Source: Methylobacterium isbiliense (lineage in GTDB: Bacteria > Pseudomonadota > Alphaproteobacteria > Rhizobiales > Beijerinckiaceae). From it: 64,000 nt of DNA. This document shows, in pieces, positions 52,474-63,457 of this stretch. The stretch spans positions 248,001 through 312,000 of the forward strand of contig NZ_BPQQ01000031.1 in the NCBI RefSeq assembly GCF_022179325.1. Direction: 5' to 3'. The position numbers were made by a program, and so were the translations under genes. The notes beneath the pieces are model-generated. The model did not search any database, was not told the origin of the DNA, and worked only from the letters and a program-made list of their open reading frames with translations. Numbering within the stretch: the first letter of the stretch is position 1; the number at the start of each line of letters is the position of its first letter.

Positions 52474-53367
52474 ATGCTAGAGACGACGGCCCCCGAGAGC
52501 CTGTTCTCACCGCCCTTCGTCATCGACGAGCCCGCGCGGCACAGCCTGCCCTACGTCTTCAACACCGGGCATTCCGGCGCGGTCTATCCCGCCTCGTTCC
52601 TGGCCGCCTCGCGCCTCGACGCGGTGTCGCTGCGCCGCTCTGAGGACGCGTTCGTCGACCGCCTCTTCGCCCCCGTAGTGGACCTCGGCGCGCCGCTGAT
52701 GCGCGCCTGCTTCCCGCGCGCCTATCTCGACGTCAACCGCGAGCCCTACGAACTCGACCCGCGGATGTTCGACGGGCGGCTGCCGGCCTTCGCCAACATC
52801 CGCTCCATGCGGGTCGCAGGCGGGCTCGGCACCGTGCCGCGCGTGGTGGCGGACGGCCAGGAGATCTACCGCGGGCGCCTGCCGGTCGCCGAGGCCACCG
52901 CCCGGATCGAGGGCCTGTACAAGCCCTATCACCGGGCGCTGCGGGGCCTCGTCACGCGCACCGCCGTCGCCTTCGGGCACGCGGTGCTGATCGACTGCCA
53001 CTCGATGCCCTCGACGAGCCTCGGGCGCGACGAGGCGGCGCGGGTCGACGTGGTGCTGGGCGACCGCTTCGGCACCGCCTGCGGGCACGCCCTGATGGAG
53101 GCCGTGGAGGCGGCCCTGCGGGACCGGGGCTTCCGCGTGATCCGCAACAAGCCGTATGCGGGCGGCTTCATCACCGAGCATTACGGGGAGCCGGCGCTCG
53201 GGCGCCACGCGCTCCAGATCGAGATCAACCGCGCGCTCTACATGGACGAGCGCTCGCTCATCCCCAAGCCCGGCTTCGAGGCGCTCAGGGAGAGCCTCAG
53301 GGCGGTGTTCGCGGAGGTCGCCGGCCTTCCCCTCGATCTCGCCCCTCGCCGCATCGCCGCGGAGTAG
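52474..53367 (+). CDS. N-formylglutamate amidohydrolase
   Basis: The protein has 297 residues from the ATG at 52474, with GGAAGG upstream. NTGHSGAVYP, DAFVDRLF, RAYLDVNREPYELD, LIDCHSMPS and ALQIEINRALYMDE are hallmarks of the family, with conserved His/Asp/Glu residues that bind zinc. It converts N-formylglutamate to glutamate in histidine breakdown; single copies outside hut operons are common in this order. Confidence 0.93.
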   Translation: MLETTAPESLFSPPFVIDEPARHSLPYVFNTGHSGAVYPASFLAASRLDAVSLRRSEDAFVDRLFAPVVDLGAPLMRACFPRAYLDVNREPYELDPRMFDGRLPAFANIRSMRVAGGLGTVPRVVADGQEIYRGRLPVAEATARIEGLYKPYHRALRGLVTRTAVAFGHAVLIDCHSMPSTSLGRDEAARVDVVLGDRFGTACGHALMEAVEAALRDRGFRVIRNKPYAGGFITEHYGEPALGRHALQIEINRALYMDERSLIPKPGFEALRESLRAVFAEVAGLPLDLAPRRIAAE

Positions 53368-53502
53368 GGGCGGCCCGGTGGCGCGCCCGGCACAATATGG
53401 TCTAGATCGACACCTGTCGCCCTGCGCCCCCGGCCGGACCGGCGTCCCCCTTCGGCGGGGCGCAGGCGAGGCCTTGCCGGATACCCGAGGACACCGACCG
53501 CC

Positions 53503-54387
53503 ATGACCGACCTCCGCCTGCGCCGCAGCGTGCTCTACATGCCCGGCTCCAATCCGCGCGCGCTCGAGAAGGCGAAGACGCTGCCGGCGGACGCGCTGAT
53601 CCTCGACCTTGAGGACGCGGTCGCGCCCGACGCCAAGGAGATCGCCCGCGACCAGGTCTGCGCCGCGGTGCGCGGGCGCGGCTACGGCGACCGGGAGCTG
53701 ATCATCCGGGTCAACGCCCCGCAGACCCCCTGGGGCGAGGCCGACCTCAAGGCGGCCATCGAGGCGGGCCCCGACGCGATCCTGATGCCGAAGGTGTCGT
53801 CGCCCGCGGTGCTGGAGAACATCGCCGACCGCCTGGAGGCCCTCGACGCGCCGGCGCACATCCGGGTCTGGGCGATGATCGAGACGCCGGCCGCCATCCT
53901 CAACATCCAGTCGATCGCGGCGGCGCGGCGCAACGCCGCCACCCGTCTCAGCTGCTTCGTGCTCGGCACCAACGATCTCGCCAAGGACACCTGGACCCAG
54001 ATCGTCCCCGGCCGCGCCCCGATGATGCCCTGGCTGATGACTGCGCTCGCCGCCGCCCGCGCCGAGGGGCTGGCGATCCTCGACGGCGTGTTCAACGATT
54101 TCGCGGATGTGGAGGGCCTGCGCGAGGAGTGCAGCCAGGCGCGCATCCTCGGCTTCGACGGCAAGACCCTGATCCATCCGAACCAAGTGGAGCCCGCCAA
54201 TGCCGCCTTCGCCCCCACCGAGGCGGAGGTCGAGACGGCCCGCAGCGTGATCGCGGCGTTCGACCGTCCCGAGAACGCCAAGCGCGGGGCGATTCAGATC
54301 AACGGCCGGATGTTCGAGCGCCAGCACATCGGCATGGCGCGCCGCGCGGTGGCGTGGTCGGAGGCGATCGCCGCGCGCGGGCGCTGA
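53503..54387 (+). CDS. CitE-like CoA-ester lyase (malyl/citramalyl-CoA type)
   Basis: The protein has 294 residues. RRSVLYMPGSNPRALEKA, LILDLEDAVAPDAK, ILMPKVSSP, MIETPAAILN and FVLGTNDLAKDT mark the HpcH/HpaI-CitE fold with Mg2+-binding Glu/Asp. Relatives in methylotrophs include malyl-CoA thioesterase/lyase (Mcl2) and citramalyl-CoA lyases; which one this is cannot be decided by eye. No serine-cycle genes adjoin it. Confidence 0.88.
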   Translation: MTDLRLRRSVLYMPGSNPRALEKAKTLPADALILDLEDAVAPDAKEIARDQVCAAVRGRGYGDRELIIRVNAPQTPWGEADLKAAIEAGPDAILMPKVSSPAVLENIADRLEALDAPAHIRVWAMIETPAAILNIQSIAAARRNAATRLSCFVLGTNDLAKDTWTQIVPGRAPMMPWLMTALAAARAEGLAILDGVFNDFADVEGLREECSQARILGFDGKTLIHPNQVEPANAAFAPTEAEVETARSVIAAFDRPENAKRGAIQINGRMFERQHIGMARRAVAWSEAIAARGR

Positions 54388-54413
54388 GGCGCGCCGCCTC
54401 CCGCCGCCTCGGC

Positions 54414-54821
54414 TCAGCGTGCGGCCGGCTTCTTGGCTGCGTCCTGGGCCGGGATGCTGCCGGTCTGGGCCACCTTGTCGCGGGCCTGATCGAGGCGCTT
54501 GGTCACCGCGGCGAGGTCGCGCTGAGTGGCGGCGAGCTGCGCCTTCGCCTTCTCGCGGGCGGCATTGGTCTGAACCACCTCGTCGCGGGCGGCGGCGATC
54601 CTGCCTTGAACGTCGCGCAGTTCCGCCTCGGCGTCCTTGAACTGCTTCTGCCAGCTCTGGAGCGCGTCGCGCTCGCCGCGCACCTCGGCCAGTTCAGTCT
54701 TGAGGCTGCGCTGGTTCGAGGCGGTGAGGGCGAAGGAGCCCCAGCCGAACAGGGCGAGGCCGCCGAGCGCCACGGCGAGCAGGCCGGCGGGAGTGGGACG
54801 GGGAGTACGCAGGACCATCAT
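54414..54821 (-). CDS. membrane-anchored coiled-coil protein
   Basis: The protein has 135 residues. One membrane segment (PAGLLAVALGGLALFGWGSF) precedes a continuous coiled coil of about 85 residues (ELAEVRGERDALQSWQKQFK and on) and a short basic tail. Two adjacent ATGs (54821 and 54818) are possible starts. No named family. It converges on the CitE-like gene. Confidence 0.7.
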   Translation of the reverse strand: MMVLRTPRPTPAGLLAVALGGLALFGWGSFALTASNQRSLKTELAEVRGERDALQSWQKQFKDAEAELRDVQGRIAAARDEVVQTNAAREKAKAQLAATQRDLAAVTKRLDQARDKVAQTGSIPAQDAAKKPAAR

Positions 54822-55028
54822 CGAAGCCTCGTCAGGAGCTAGGAGCCGACGATGGGGGCGGGCTCCCGGGACGTCCCGCGCGATCGGTCGGAGACGTTCA
54901 CCACGATGACGAAGTTTCGTTAACGCCCGCTTGCCGCGAATCAGTCCGGCCTGTCCCGGGACGCATCCGCGCGACCGGTCGGCATCCTCGGCAGACTGGG
55001 GAACCCGCAGGACGGCGCCCGCCCTGTC

Positions 55029-55712
55029 TCAGGCGGGCAGCGAGTGAAGCGCGCCGGCCCCGCCGGCCACGCCGGGGGCAAAAACCACCCGCCCGTCCTC
55101 CAGCCGCGCGCGGCCGGACGACACCAGGGCGACGGCGGCCGGATAGAGGCGGTGCTCCTCGGCGAGCACTCGGGCGGCGAGCGCCTCCGCATCATCTCCC
55201 GGCAGAACCGGCACCGCCGCCTGCGCGACGATCGGCCCGGCATCGAGTTCCGGCACGACGAAATGGACGGTGCAGCCGTGCAGCCGGACGCCCGCCGCCA
55301 GGGCCTGCTCGTGCGTGTGCGTGCCGCGAAACAGCGGCAGCAGCGAGGGATGGATGTTGAGCATCCGCCCCGCCCAGGCCTCCACGAAGCCCGGCGTCAG
55401 CACGCGCATGAAGCCCGCCAGCACCACGAGGTCGATGGCGTGGGCGCGCAACCGGGCGTCGAGGGCGGCGTCGAAGGCGGGCCGGTCCGGAAAGGCGCGG
55501 TGGTCCAGGGCCTCGGTGGCGAGGCCCGCCGCCGCGGCATGCGCCAGCCCCGCCGCCTCCGGGCGGTTCGAGAGCGCGAGCACGAAGCGGCCCGGGAAGC
55601 CGGGCGCGGCAGACGCCCGCAGCAGCGAGACCATGTTGGAGCCGCGCCCCGAGATCAGCACCGCGATGCGCGGCTGGTCTGCGACGCGCGGGGTGTCGGG
55701 CCGGCCCGTCAC
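55029..55712 (-). CDS. purN: phosphoribosylglycinamide formyltransferase
   Basis: The protein has 227 residues with a GTG start at 55712 that overlaps the purM stop (GTGA), so the two are translationally coupled. [47 protein letters not shown] (catalytic Asn and His) and [14 protein letters not shown] are all present. It transfers formyl from 10-formyl-THF to GAR in purine synthesis. Confidence 0.96.
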   Translation of the reverse strand: MTGRPDTPRVADQPRIAVLISGRGSNMVSLLRASAAPGFPGRFVLALSNRPEAAGLAHAAAAGLATEALDHRAFPDRPAFDAALDARLRAHAIDLVVLAGFMRVLTPGFVEAWAGRMLNIHPSLLPLFRGTHTHEQALAAGVRLHGCTVHFVVPELDAGPIVAQAAVPVLPGDDAEALAARVLAEEHRLYPAAVALVSSGRARLEDGRVVFAPGVAGGAGALHSLPA

Positions 55713-56776
55713 AGGCGCAGCGTGCCCGAGAAGGTCACGGGCGCCTCGCCCCGCGGGGTGATGCGGCCGATCCGCACCGGCGCCTCGCCGGCCTCCCGCA
55801 GGGCCGCCTCGACGGCGTCGGCCTCGGCGGCCGCGACCACCGCCACCATGCCGATGCCGCAGTTGAAGGTGCGCAGCATCTCGGGCGGAGCCACGTTGCC
55901 GGTGCGGGCGAGCCAGCCGAAGACCGGCGGCACCGCCACCGCGTCGAGGTCGAGGTCGATGCCGACGGCGTCGGGCAGCACGCGCGGCAGGTTGTCCGGG
56001 AAGCCGCCGCCCGTGATGTGGGCGAGGGCCTTGACGGCGCCGGGGCCGGTCGCCCGCAGGGCCGCCAGCAGCGGGCGCACGTAGATCCGCGTGGGCGTGA
56101 GCAGCGCCTCGCCCAGGCTCTGCCCGGCCGAGAAGGGCGCGGGCGCGTCGTAGCCGAGGCCGGAGGCCTGGACGATCCGGCGCACCAGCGAGTAGCCGTT
56201 CGAATGCACGCCCGAGGAGGGGAGGCCGAGCACGAGGTCGCCCGGCGCGATCCCCGACACCGGAAGCAGCGTGCCGCGCTCCGCCGCGCCGACCGCGAAG
56301 CCCGCGAGATCGTAGTCCTGGCCCTCGTAGAGCCCCGGCATCTCCGCGGTCTCGCCGCCGATGAGGGCGCAGTGCGCCTGCCGGCAGCCCTCGGCGATGC
56401 CCCGCACGATGGCCGCGCCGACCCCCGGCACCAGCTTGCCGGTCGCGTAGTAGTCGAGGAAGAACAGCGGCTCCGCGCCCTGCACGATGATGTCGTTGAC
56501 GCACATCGCCACGAGGTCGATGCCGATCGTGTCGTGCCGCCCGGTCTCGATGGCGATCTTGACCTTGGTGCCGACCCCGTCGTTGGCCGCCACCAGGATC
56601 GGATCGCGGAACCCCGCCGCCTTCAGGTCGAACAGGCCGCCGAAGCCGCCGATCTCCGCATCGGCGCCAGGCCGGCGCGTCGCCCGCACCAGGGGCTTGA
56701 TCGCCTCGACGAGCGCGTTGCCCGCGTCGATGTCGACCCCGGCCTCCGCATAGGTCAGTCCGCGCTCGCCCGTCAT
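55709..56776 (-). CDS. purM: phosphoribosylformylglycinamidine cyclo-ligase
   Basis: The protein has 355 residues from the ATG at 56776. [20 protein letters not shown], then [42 protein letters not shown] and [14 protein letters not shown] are diagnostic for PurM. It closes the imidazole ring to AIR. It is co-transcribed with purN. Tandem hairpins lie about 95-130 bp upstream of its start. Confidence 0.97.
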   Translation of the reverse strand: MTGERGLTYAEAGVDIDAGNALVEAIKPLVRATRRPGADAEIGGFGGLFDLKAAGFRDPILVAANDGVGTKVKIAIETGRHDTIGIDLVAMCVNDIIVQGAEPLFFLDYYATGKLVPGVGAAIVRGIAEGCRQAHCALIGGETAEMPGLYEGQDYDLAGFAVGAAERGTLLPVSGIAPGDLVLGLPSSGVHSNGYSLVRRIVQASGLGYDAPAPFSAGQSLGEALLTPTRIYVRPLLAALRATGPGAVKALAHITGGGFPDNLPRVLPDAVGIDLDLDAVAVPPVFGWLARTGNVAPPEMLRTFNCGIGMVAVVAAAEADAVEAALREAGEAPVRIGRITPRGEAPVTFSGTLRL

Positions 56777-56870
56777 CGCCCTCGATCCCGCCTGGACCCG
56801 ATCCGGGTCCCCTGTAGCGGCTTCCGCGTCCGGCCGCGAGTCGGGTGCGCCCGGCCGCCGGTCGGCAGGT

Positions 56871-56908
56871 CCGACCGAAGGTCGGGTACGTCCGACGGAA
56901 CGTCGGAC
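56871..56908. promoter_or_regulatory. tandem hairpins in the purM / phosphatidyltransferase intergenic region
   Basis: CCGACC-GAA-GGTCGG (56871-56885) and GTCCGAC-GGAAC-GTCGGAC (56890-56908) form two adjacent perfect stem-loops. They lie between divergent genes, so they could be in the 5' leader of either transcript. I recognise no known riboswitch in them. Confidence 0.4.
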
Positions 56909-56953
56909 CTTCGGGGGCTTCATCGCGGGCGCGGCTTCGCTTAACCCCAGGGC

Positions 56954-57484
56954 ATGACGCTCCCGAACCTCATCACCATCGGCCGCCTGATCCTCGTGCC
57001 CTTCGTCATCGCGATGATCGGCCAGGGGGCGTGGGGGCTCGCCTTCGCGGGGTTCGCGGTGGCGGGCCTGTCGGACGCGGTGGACGGCTGGGTGGCGCGC
57101 CGCTTCGACATGAAGAGCGAACTCGGGGCCTATCTCGACGCGCTCGCCGACAAGGCGCTCCTGGTCTCGATCTTCGTCACCCTGGCGGTGACCGGCGCGG
57201 TGCCGGGCTGGCTCGCCATCGTGGTGGTGTCGCGCGACGCGATGGTGGTCGCGGCGATCATCGTCTCCTGGCTCCTCGACCGGCGCCTCGCCATCCGCCC
57301 GCTGATGATCGGCAAGCTCAACACGGCGGCGCAGATCGTGTTCGCGGGCGGCATCCTGGGCCTGCGCGCCTTCGGCATCGAGGCCGGCGCGGCCGAGGCG
57401 GTGGCGGAGGTGCTGGTCGCCGCGCTCGCCGCCGGCTCGGCCGCGGTCTACGGGGTGATCTGGCTGCGCCACATGGCAGGCTGA
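56954..57484 (+). CDS. CDP-alcohol phosphatidyltransferase (PgsA-like)
   Basis: The protein has 176 residues and about five membrane helices. The signature D-x2-D-G-x2-A-R-x8-G-x3-D-x3-D is complete in [20 protein letters not shown] and YLDALADK. Such enzymes move a phosphatidyl group from CDP-diacylglycerol to an alcohol, often glycerol-3-phosphate. The acceptor is not certain. It begins a rightward group with the AI-2E exporter and hdaA. Confidence 0.9.
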   Translation: MTLPNLITIGRLILVPFVIAMIGQGAWGLAFAGFAVAGLSDAVDGWVARRFDMKSELGAYLDALADKALLVSIFVTLAVTGAVPGWLAIVVVSRDAMVVAAIIVSWLLDRRLAIRPLMIGKLNTAAQIVFAGGILGLRAFGIEAGAAEAVAEVLVAALAAGSAAVYGVIWLRHMAG

Positions 57485-57574
57485 CCGCGGGGCGGCGCTC
57501 GCTTGACCCGGGCGAGCCCGCCTCCCTATCTCGACCCGGACGGCGCGGAGTGCGACCGGGCGGAGGAATGAGTG

Positions 57575-58687
57575 ATGCCGATCCAGCGCCGGGCCGCCGT
57601 CGCGCTGGCCGCCCTCGCGGTCGTGGTCTTCCTGCTCTACCTGCTGCGCGACGTGCTGGTGCCGTTCGTGGCCGGCGCGGCGCTCGCCTACCTGCTCGAT
57701 CCGGTGGCCGACCGGCTGGAGCGGCTCGGCATCGGCCGGCTCGCCGCCACGCTCATCATCCTGGCGGTATTCGTCCTGGGCCTGCTGCTGATGCTGATCA
57801 TCGCGGTGCCGCTCGCCGCCCGCCAGATCGGCGCGCTCGCCGCCTCGATGCCCGCCACCGTCTCGCGCATCCAGGCGATCATCGCCGACCATGCCGGCCA
57901 CCTGCTCGAACAGGTCGGCGGCAGCGGGACGCTGCAAGACCTGCAATCCTCGGTCGGGCGCCTCGTGGGCGCCGCCGGCACGTGGATCGTCAACGTGCTG
58001 GGCTCGCTCTGGACCGGCAGCCAGGCGATCGTCGGCATCCTGTCGCTGCTCGTCGTCACGCCGGTGGTGGCCTTCTACCTCCTGGTCGACTGGGACCGGA
58101 TGATCGCCGTGGTGGACAGCTGGGTACCGCCCCGGAACCGCCAGACCGTGCGCACCCTCGCGCACGAGATCGATCAGGCCATCACCGCCTTCATCCGCGG
58201 CCAGAGCCTCGTCTGCCTCATCCTCGGCACCTTCTACGCGGTCGGCCTGTGGCTGATCGGCCTGAATTTCGGGGTGCTGATCGGGATGATCGCCGGCTTC
58301 CTGACGTTCATCCCGTATGTGGGCTCGCTCACCGGCTTCCTGCTCTCGATCGGGGTGGCGATCGTCCAGTTCTGGCCGGACTGGACGTGGATCCTCGCCA
58401 CGCTCGGCGTGTTCCTGGCCGGGCAGTTCCTGGAGGGCAACGTCATCCAGCCCAAGCTCGTGGGGGACGCGGTGCGCCTGCATCCGGTCTGGCTGATGTT
58501 CGCGCTGCTCGCCTTCGGCTCGCTGTTCGGCTTCCTCGGCCTGCTCCTGGCGGTGCCGATCGCGGCGGCGCTCGGCGTCATCGCCCGCTTCGCCGTGCGC
58601 CGCTACCTGGAGAGCGCCCTCTACCGCGCCGACGCGCCGCCCCTGGCTCCGCCGCCCGTGGCGGAGATCGAGCAGCGCCGGGCCTAG
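57575..58687 (+). CDS. AI-2E family transporter (PerM-like)
   Basis: The protein has 370 residues from the ATG at 57575 (a GTG one codon earlier is possible), with CGGAGGA upstream. About eight membrane segments are present, including [40 protein letters not shown] and [20 protein letters not shown], the family pattern. It ends just before hdaA with a 2-bp gap, as in many alphaproteobacteria. Substrate unknown. Confidence 0.92.
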   Translation: MPIQRRAAVALAALAVVVFLLYLLRDVLVPFVAGAALAYLLDPVADRLERLGIGRLAATLIILAVFVLGLLLMLIIAVPLAARQIGALAASMPATVSRIQAIIADHAGHLLEQVGGSGTLQDLQSSVGRLVGAAGTWIVNVLGSLWTGSQAIVGILSLLVVTPVVAFYLLVDWDRMIAVVDSWVPPRNRQTVRTLAHEIDQAITAFIRGQSLVCLILGTFYAVGLWLIGLNFGVLIGMIAGFLTFIPYVGSLTGFLLSIGVAIVQFWPDWTWILATLGVFLAGQFLEGNVIQPKLVGDAVRLHPVWLMFALLAFGSLFGFLGLLLAVPIAAALGVIARFAVRRYLESALYRADAPPLAPPPVAEIEQRRA

Positions 58688-58689
58688 CG

Positions 58690-59394
58690 ATGCCGGAGAC
58701 GCCCCGCCAGCTCGCCCTCGACCTGCCGGTCGATCCCCGCTTCGGCGCCGAGGACTTCCTCGTCGGACCGGGCAACGAGGAGGCCTATGCGGCGATCGAG
58801 GCATGGCCCGACTGGCCCGACCCGGTGCTCGTGCTCACCGGCCCGCCGGGCAGCGGCAAGAGCCATCTCGCGGCGATCTGGGCGGCCCGCGCGGGGGCCG
58901 CGACCCTGCCGGCCTGTGCGGTCACGCCCGCGGTGATCCCGGCGCTCGCCGGACAGGCCGCCCTGGTGATCGAGGATGCGGACAGGCCGGCGGGGCGCGA
59001 CGAGGCGGCGCTGTTCCACCTCCTCAACCTCGCGCGCGAGCGCGGACTCAGCCTCGTCGTCACCGGTTCGGGGCCGGTCGAGGGCTGGGGCATCGGCACG
59101 GCGGATCTGCGCTCGCGCCTGCGGCTCGCCCCCGGCGCGGCCATCGCCCCGCCGGACGAGTCCCTGCTGCGGGCGGTCCTCGTCAAGCTGTTCGTCGATC
59201 GCCAGATCGTGGTCGACACCAGCGTCATCGACGCGCTGGCCCTGCGCCTCGACCGCTCGCTCGGGCGCGCCCGCGACGTGGTGGCGATCCTCGACCGCGA
59301 GGGCCTGAGCCGCGGCCGCCGCATCACCCGCCCGCTCGCCCTCGCGACCCTGGCGGCGCTGGAGCGGGAGGGAGAGGAGGCGGGCCCGGAATGA
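58690..59394 (+). CDS. hdaA: DnaA regulatory inactivator (HdaA)
   Basis: The protein has 234 residues from the ATG at 58690. The N-terminal QLALDL (residues 7-12) is a beta-clamp-binding motif. The AAA+ Walker A is GPPGSGKS (51-58), Walker B is LVIEDAD, and the C-terminal lid includes [14 protein letters not shown]. Hda proteins with the clamp promote hydrolysis of ATP on DnaA and so limit re-initiation. Placement between the AI-2E exporter and ppk1 is typical. Confidence 0.92.
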   Translation: MPETPRQLALDLPVDPRFGAEDFLVGPGNEEAYAAIEAWPDWPDPVLVLTGPPGSGKSHLAAIWAARAGAATLPACAVTPAVIPALAGQAALVIEDADRPAGRDEAALFHLLNLARERGLSLVVTGSGPVEGWGIGTADLRSRLRLAPGAAIAPPDESLLRAVLVKLFVDRQIVVDTSVIDALALRLDRSLGRARDVVAILDREGLSRGRRITRPLALATLAALEREGEEAGPE

Positions 59395-59490
59395 GACGTC
59401 CTCGCCACCCCTTCATGCAAATGTCAAACTGACCTGTCACGCCCGCGCCACACCCCGCACGCGACAGTTCGAACTCAAGGAGGCTCCGCC

Positions 59491-61752
59491 GTGACAGGAC
59501 CAGCAGCCGTCGCCAAGGCCGCCGAGGCCGCGGAAGAGATCCTGGACGGGACGGAGGCTCCTGCGCCCGGCGGGGCCGCGGAGCCGGCGGCGGGCGAGGA
59601 GGCGGTCGCGGCCGGCCGCGCCCTGCGCCAGGAGCCGGCCCGCTTCGTCAACCGCGAGCTCTCCTGGCTGCAGTTCAACCGGCGCGTTCTGGAGGAGGCC
59701 TCCAACACCGGTCATCCGCTGCTGGAGCAGCTGCGCTTCCTGTCCATCTCGGCCAACAACCTCGACGAGTTCTTCATGGTGCGGGTGGCGGGCCTGCACG
59801 ATCAGGTGCGCGCGGGCATCGCCACGCCGTCGCAGGACGGGCTCAGCCCCAGCGAGCAGCTGGCGCGCATCGGCGCCGAGGTGTCCGAACTCGCCCGCGA
59901 CCAGCAGCGCCGCTGGCGGGAGCTGCGGGAGGACCTGCACCAGCACGGCATCGACCTCGTGGAGGCGCCGGGCCTGTCGGCCGAGGAGGCGACGTGGCTG
60001 GAGGAGTACTTCCTGCAGCACATCTTCCCGGTGCTCACGCCGCTCGCCATCGACCCGGCCCACCCGTTCCCGTTCATCCCGAATCTCGGCTCGACGCTCG
60101 CCCTGATGCTGGTGCGGCCCCGCGACGGACGGGTGCTGCGGGCGCTGATCCGCCTGCCGTCCGTGATCGAGCGCTTCGTGCGCCTGCCCGACCTCGCCGG
60201 GACCGGCACCGCCCGCTTCATCGCCATCGAGCAGGTGATCGTGCTGTTCACCAGCCGGCTCTTCCCGGGCTACCTCGTCCGGGGCCAGGGCGGCTTCCGG
60301 GTGGTGCGCGACTCCGATCTCGAAATCGAGGAGGAGGCCGAGGATCTGGTGCGCCACTTCGAGACGGCGCTCAAGCAGCGCCGTCGCGGCGTGGTCATCC
60401 GGCTCGAGGTCGATGCCGGGATGCCGGAGGATCTGCGCGCCTTCGTGGCCGACGAACTGGAGATCCCGGTCGACGCCATCTTCCTCGTCGAGGGCATGCT
60501 CGCCCTCAACGAACTGTCGCAGATCGTTGCGATCGACCGGCCGGACCTGAAGTTCAAGCCCTACAACCCGCGCTTCCCCGAGCGGATCCGGGAGAGCGGC
60601 GGCGATTGCTTCGCGGCCATCCGGCAGAAGGACATCATCGTCCACCACCCCTACGAATCCTTCGACGTGGTGGTGCAGTTCCTCACCCAGGCGGCCCGCG
60701 ACCCGAACGTGGTCGCGATCAAGCAGACGCTCTACCGCACCTCCTCGAACTCCCCCGTCGTGGCGGCGCTGGCGGAGGCGGCGGAGGCCGGCAAGTCGGT
60801 CACGGCCCTGGTCGAGCTGAAGGCGCGCTTCGACGAGGAGGCCAACATCCGCTGGGCGCGCAACCTGGAGAAGGCCGGCGCGCAGGTGGTGTTCGGATTC
60901 ATCGAGCTGAAGACCCACGCCAAGCTCTCGATGGTGGTGCGCCGCGAGGGCGACAAGCTCGTGACCTACTGCCACGTCGGCACGGGCAACTACCACCCGA
61001 TCACCGCGCGCATCTACACCGACCTGTCGTTCTTCACCGCCGACCCGGTGATCGCCCGGGACGTCTCGCGCGTGTTCAACTTCATCACCGGCTACGCCGA
61101 ACCGGCCGAGCTGGAGCGCATGGCGGTCTCGCCGCTCACGCTCAAGCCGCGCCTGCTCCACCACATCGAGGAGGAGGTGGCCCACGCCAAGGCCGGCCGC
61201 CCCGCCGCCATCTGGATCAAGTGCAACTCGCTGGTCGACGCCCAGATCATCGATGCGCTCTACGACGCGAGCCAGGCGGGCGTGCAGATCGACTGCATCG
61301 TGCGCGGCATCTGCTGCCTCCGGCCGGGCGTGCCGGGCCTGTCCGAGACCATCCGGGTGAAGTCGATCGTCGGGCGCTTTCTGGAGCACACCCGGGTCTA
61401 CGCCTTCGGCAACGGGGCCGGCCTACCGCACCCCAAGGCGCGGCTCTACATCTCCTCGGCCGACCTGATGAGCCGCAACCTCGACCGGCGGGTTGAATCG
61501 CTTCTGCCGATCCTCAACCCAACCGTGCACCAACAGGTACTCGACCAGATCATGATCGCGAATCTTCTGGATAACGAGCAGAGCTGGCGGGTGCTGGCCT
61601 CGGGCGCGAGCGAGCGCGTGCAGCCGGCCGAGGGCGAGGAACCCTTCAACGCGCACAAGTATTTCATGACGAACCCGAGCCTGTCCGGGCGCGGGAAGGC
61701 GTCCAAGAAATCGAGCCCGCGGGCTCTGAGCCGGCGCGCCCAGCGCGGCTGA
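59491..61752 (+). CDS. ppk1: polyphosphate kinase 1
   Basis: The protein has 753 residues with a GTG start at 59491 behind AAGGAGG. An Ala/Glu-rich 50-residue lead precedes the N-domain ([20 protein letters not shown]). The catalytic His lies in [20 protein letters not shown] with [16 protein letters not shown], and the second active-site His is in [12 protein letters not shown]. The C-terminus is a basic tail. It makes polyphosphate from ATP. The exopolyphosphatase gene follows. Confidence 0.97.
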   Translation: MTGPAAVAKAAEAAEEILDGTEAPAPGGAAEPAAGEEAVAAGRALRQEPARFVNRELSWLQFNRRVLEEASNTGHPLLEQLRFLSISANNLDEFFMVRVAGLHDQVRAGIATPSQDGLSPSEQLARIGAEVSELARDQQRRWRELREDLHQHGIDLVEAPGLSAEEATWLEEYFLQHIFPVLTPLAIDPAHPFPFIPNLGSTLALMLVRPRDGRVLRALIRLPSVIERFVRLPDLAGTGTARFIAIEQVIVLFTSRLFPGYLVRGQGGFRVVRDSDLEIEEEAEDLVRHFETALKQRRRGVVIRLEVDAGMPEDLRAFVADELEIPVDAIFLVEGMLALNELSQIVAIDRPDLKFKPYNPRFPERIRESGGDCFAAIRQKDIIVHHPYESFDVVVQFLTQAARDPNVVAIKQTLYRTSSNSPVVAALAEAAEAGKSVTALVELKARFDEEANIRWARNLEKAGAQVVFGFIELKTHAKLSMVVRREGDKLVTYCHVGTGNYHPITARIYTDLSFFTADPVIARDVSRVFNFITGYAEPAELERMAVSPLTLKPRLLHHIEEEVAHAKAGRPAAIWIKCNSLVDAQIIDALYDASQAGVQIDCIVRGICCLRPGVPGLSETIRVKSIVGRFLEHTRVYAFGNGAGLPHPKARLYISSADLMSRNLDRRVESLLPILNPTVHQQVLDQIMIANLLDNEQSWRVLASGASERVQPAEGEEPFNAHKYFMTNPSLSGRGKASKKSSPRALSRRAQRG

Positions 61753-61846
61753 CAGGGCGGCGCCTTTTCCGCCATAAGGACCCCCTCGACCGGGGAGGGC
61801 GCGGGCACGCGCTTTCGCCACCCTCGCCGCCCGCACGAGGATCCGG

Positions 61847-63391
61847 ATGGGCCTGCATTCCGCCGCACCCGCACACGTCCCGACGCAGGCCGCCCTGGCC
61901 CGCGTCGCGCCCGGCGAACCCATCGCCATCATCGATATCGGCTCGAACTCGGTGCGCCTCGTGGCCTATGCGGGCCTCAGCCGGGCGCCGACGCCGCTCT
62001 ACAACGAGAAGGTCCTGTGCGGGCTCGGCCGCAACGTTCTCTCGACGGGGCGGCTGCACGAGGAGGGGATGCGCCGGGCGCTGCAGGCCCTGGCGCGGTT
62101 CCGCGAGCTCTGCCGCACCATCCGGGTCGGGCGCACCTTCGTGCTCGCCACCGCCGCCGCGCGCGACGCGGAGAACGGGCCGGCCTTCCTCGAAGCCGCG
62201 GAAGCGGCCTGCGGCGAGCCGATCCAGCTCCTCTCCGGCCGGCGCGAGGCGGAGCTGTCGGCCTTCGGGGTGATCGCGGGCTTCCATTCCCCGGACGGGG
62301 TAGTGGGAGACCTCGGCGGCGGCTCGCTCGAACTCGTGGACGTGCGGGGGGCCGCGGTCGGCCGGGGCGTGACGACGCCGCTCGGCGGGCTGGCGCTGCA
62401 GGACCTCAGCGGCAATTCGGTCAAGAAGGCGCGCAAGATCGCCGCCGACACGCTCAGGAAGGCCGCGCCGCAGCTCGAAACGCTGCGCGGCCGCACCTTC
62501 TACGCGGTCGGCGGCACGTGGCGGGCGCTCGCGCGGCTGCAGCAGGCGGCGCGCAACTACCCGCTGCGCGTCATGCACGGCTACAGCATCGATCCGGCGG
62601 AGGAGCTGAAGTTCCTCGACATGGTCGAGAGCGTCGATGCCGCGACGCTGGCGGCCGTCGAGAGCGTGTCGGAAGCGCGCCGGCCGCTCCTCGCCTTCGG
62701 GGCCGTGGTGCTGGAGGAGATCATCCGCACCGGCCGCCCGCGCGAGATCGCCATCTCGGCCACGGGGGTGCGCGAGGGGCTCCTGTACGAACTCCTCGAT
62801 CCGGCGAGCCGCGGCCTCGATCCGCTCCTCGTCGCGGCCGGCGACCTCAACCGCCTGCGCGCGCGCTGCCCCGGGCACGGGCCGGAACTGCAGGACTGGA
62901 CCGACGCCTTCATGGCGAGCCTCGACACGCCCGAGACCGCCGACGAGCGCCGCCTGCGCCACGCCGCCTGTCTGCTCGCCGATGTCGGCTGGCGCACCCA
63001 TCCGGATTATCGCGGCGAGCAGAGCCTCAACCTGATCGCCCACGGCGCCTTCGTGGGCATCGACCATCCGGGCCGGGCCTACCTGGCGGTGTCGGTGTTC
63101 TTCCGCCACGAGGGCGTGGCCCCCGAGAAGGCGAGCCCGACCCTGCGCCAGCTCGCCGGCGCCCGGCTGTTCGAGCAGGCGCGCCTGCTCGGCGCGGCCC
63201 TGCGCGTGGCCTTCCCGATCTCGGTGGCGATGGAAGGGGTGCTGCCGCGCACCCCGCTGGTGGTGGAGAACGGCGCGCTGGTGCTCCACCTGCCCGAAGA
63301 CCTGCGCGCGCTCGCGAGCGACCGCCTCTCCAGCCGCCTGCGGGGGCTCGCGCGCCTGCTCGGCGTGGAGGCGCGGATCGCGGTGGCGTGA
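61847..63391 (+). CDS. ppx: exopolyphosphatase (Ppx/GppA family)
   Basis: The protein has 514 residues from the ATG at 61847. The ASKHA phosphate loops are IIDIGSNSVRLVAYAG and VVGDLGGGSLELVD, with the ATAAARDAENG and YAVGGTWRALARL segments of the family. A C-terminal HD-like helical domain of about 180 residues follows. It degrades polyphosphate or pppGpp, opposing ppk1 directly upstream. Confidence 0.95.
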   Translation: MGLHSAAPAHVPTQAALARVAPGEPIAIIDIGSNSVRLVAYAGLSRAPTPLYNEKVLCGLGRNVLSTGRLHEEGMRRALQALARFRELCRTIRVGRTFVLATAAARDAENGPAFLEAAEAACGEPIQLLSGRREAELSAFGVIAGFHSPDGVVGDLGGGSLELVDVRGAAVGRGVTTPLGGLALQDLSGNSVKKARKIAADTLRKAAPQLETLRGRTFYAVGGTWRALARLQQAARNYPLRVMHGYSIDPAEELKFLDMVESVDAATLAAVESVSEARRPLLAFGAVVLEEIIRTGRPREIAISATGVREGLLYELLDPASRGLDPLLVAAGDLNRLRARCPGHGPELQDWTDAFMASLDTPETADERRLRHAACLLADVGWRTHPDYRGEQSLNLIAHGAFVGIDHPGRAYLAVSVFFRHEGVAPEKASPTLRQLAGARLFEQARLLGAALRVAFPISVAMEGVLPRTPLVVENGALVLHLPEDLRALASDRLSSRLRGLARLLGVEARIAVA

Positions 63392-63457
63392 CGCCGGCCC
63401 GCACCCGGCCCGACGGCGGCACGCACGATCCGCCGAACCCCTGAACCCGGAGATGTC

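Noticed and set aside
55709-58804. 1031-codon minus-strand frame as a single large protein
   Set aside because: Only the last 355 codons are PurM. The upstream part lies antisense to the phosphatidyltransferase, AI-2E and hdaA genes.
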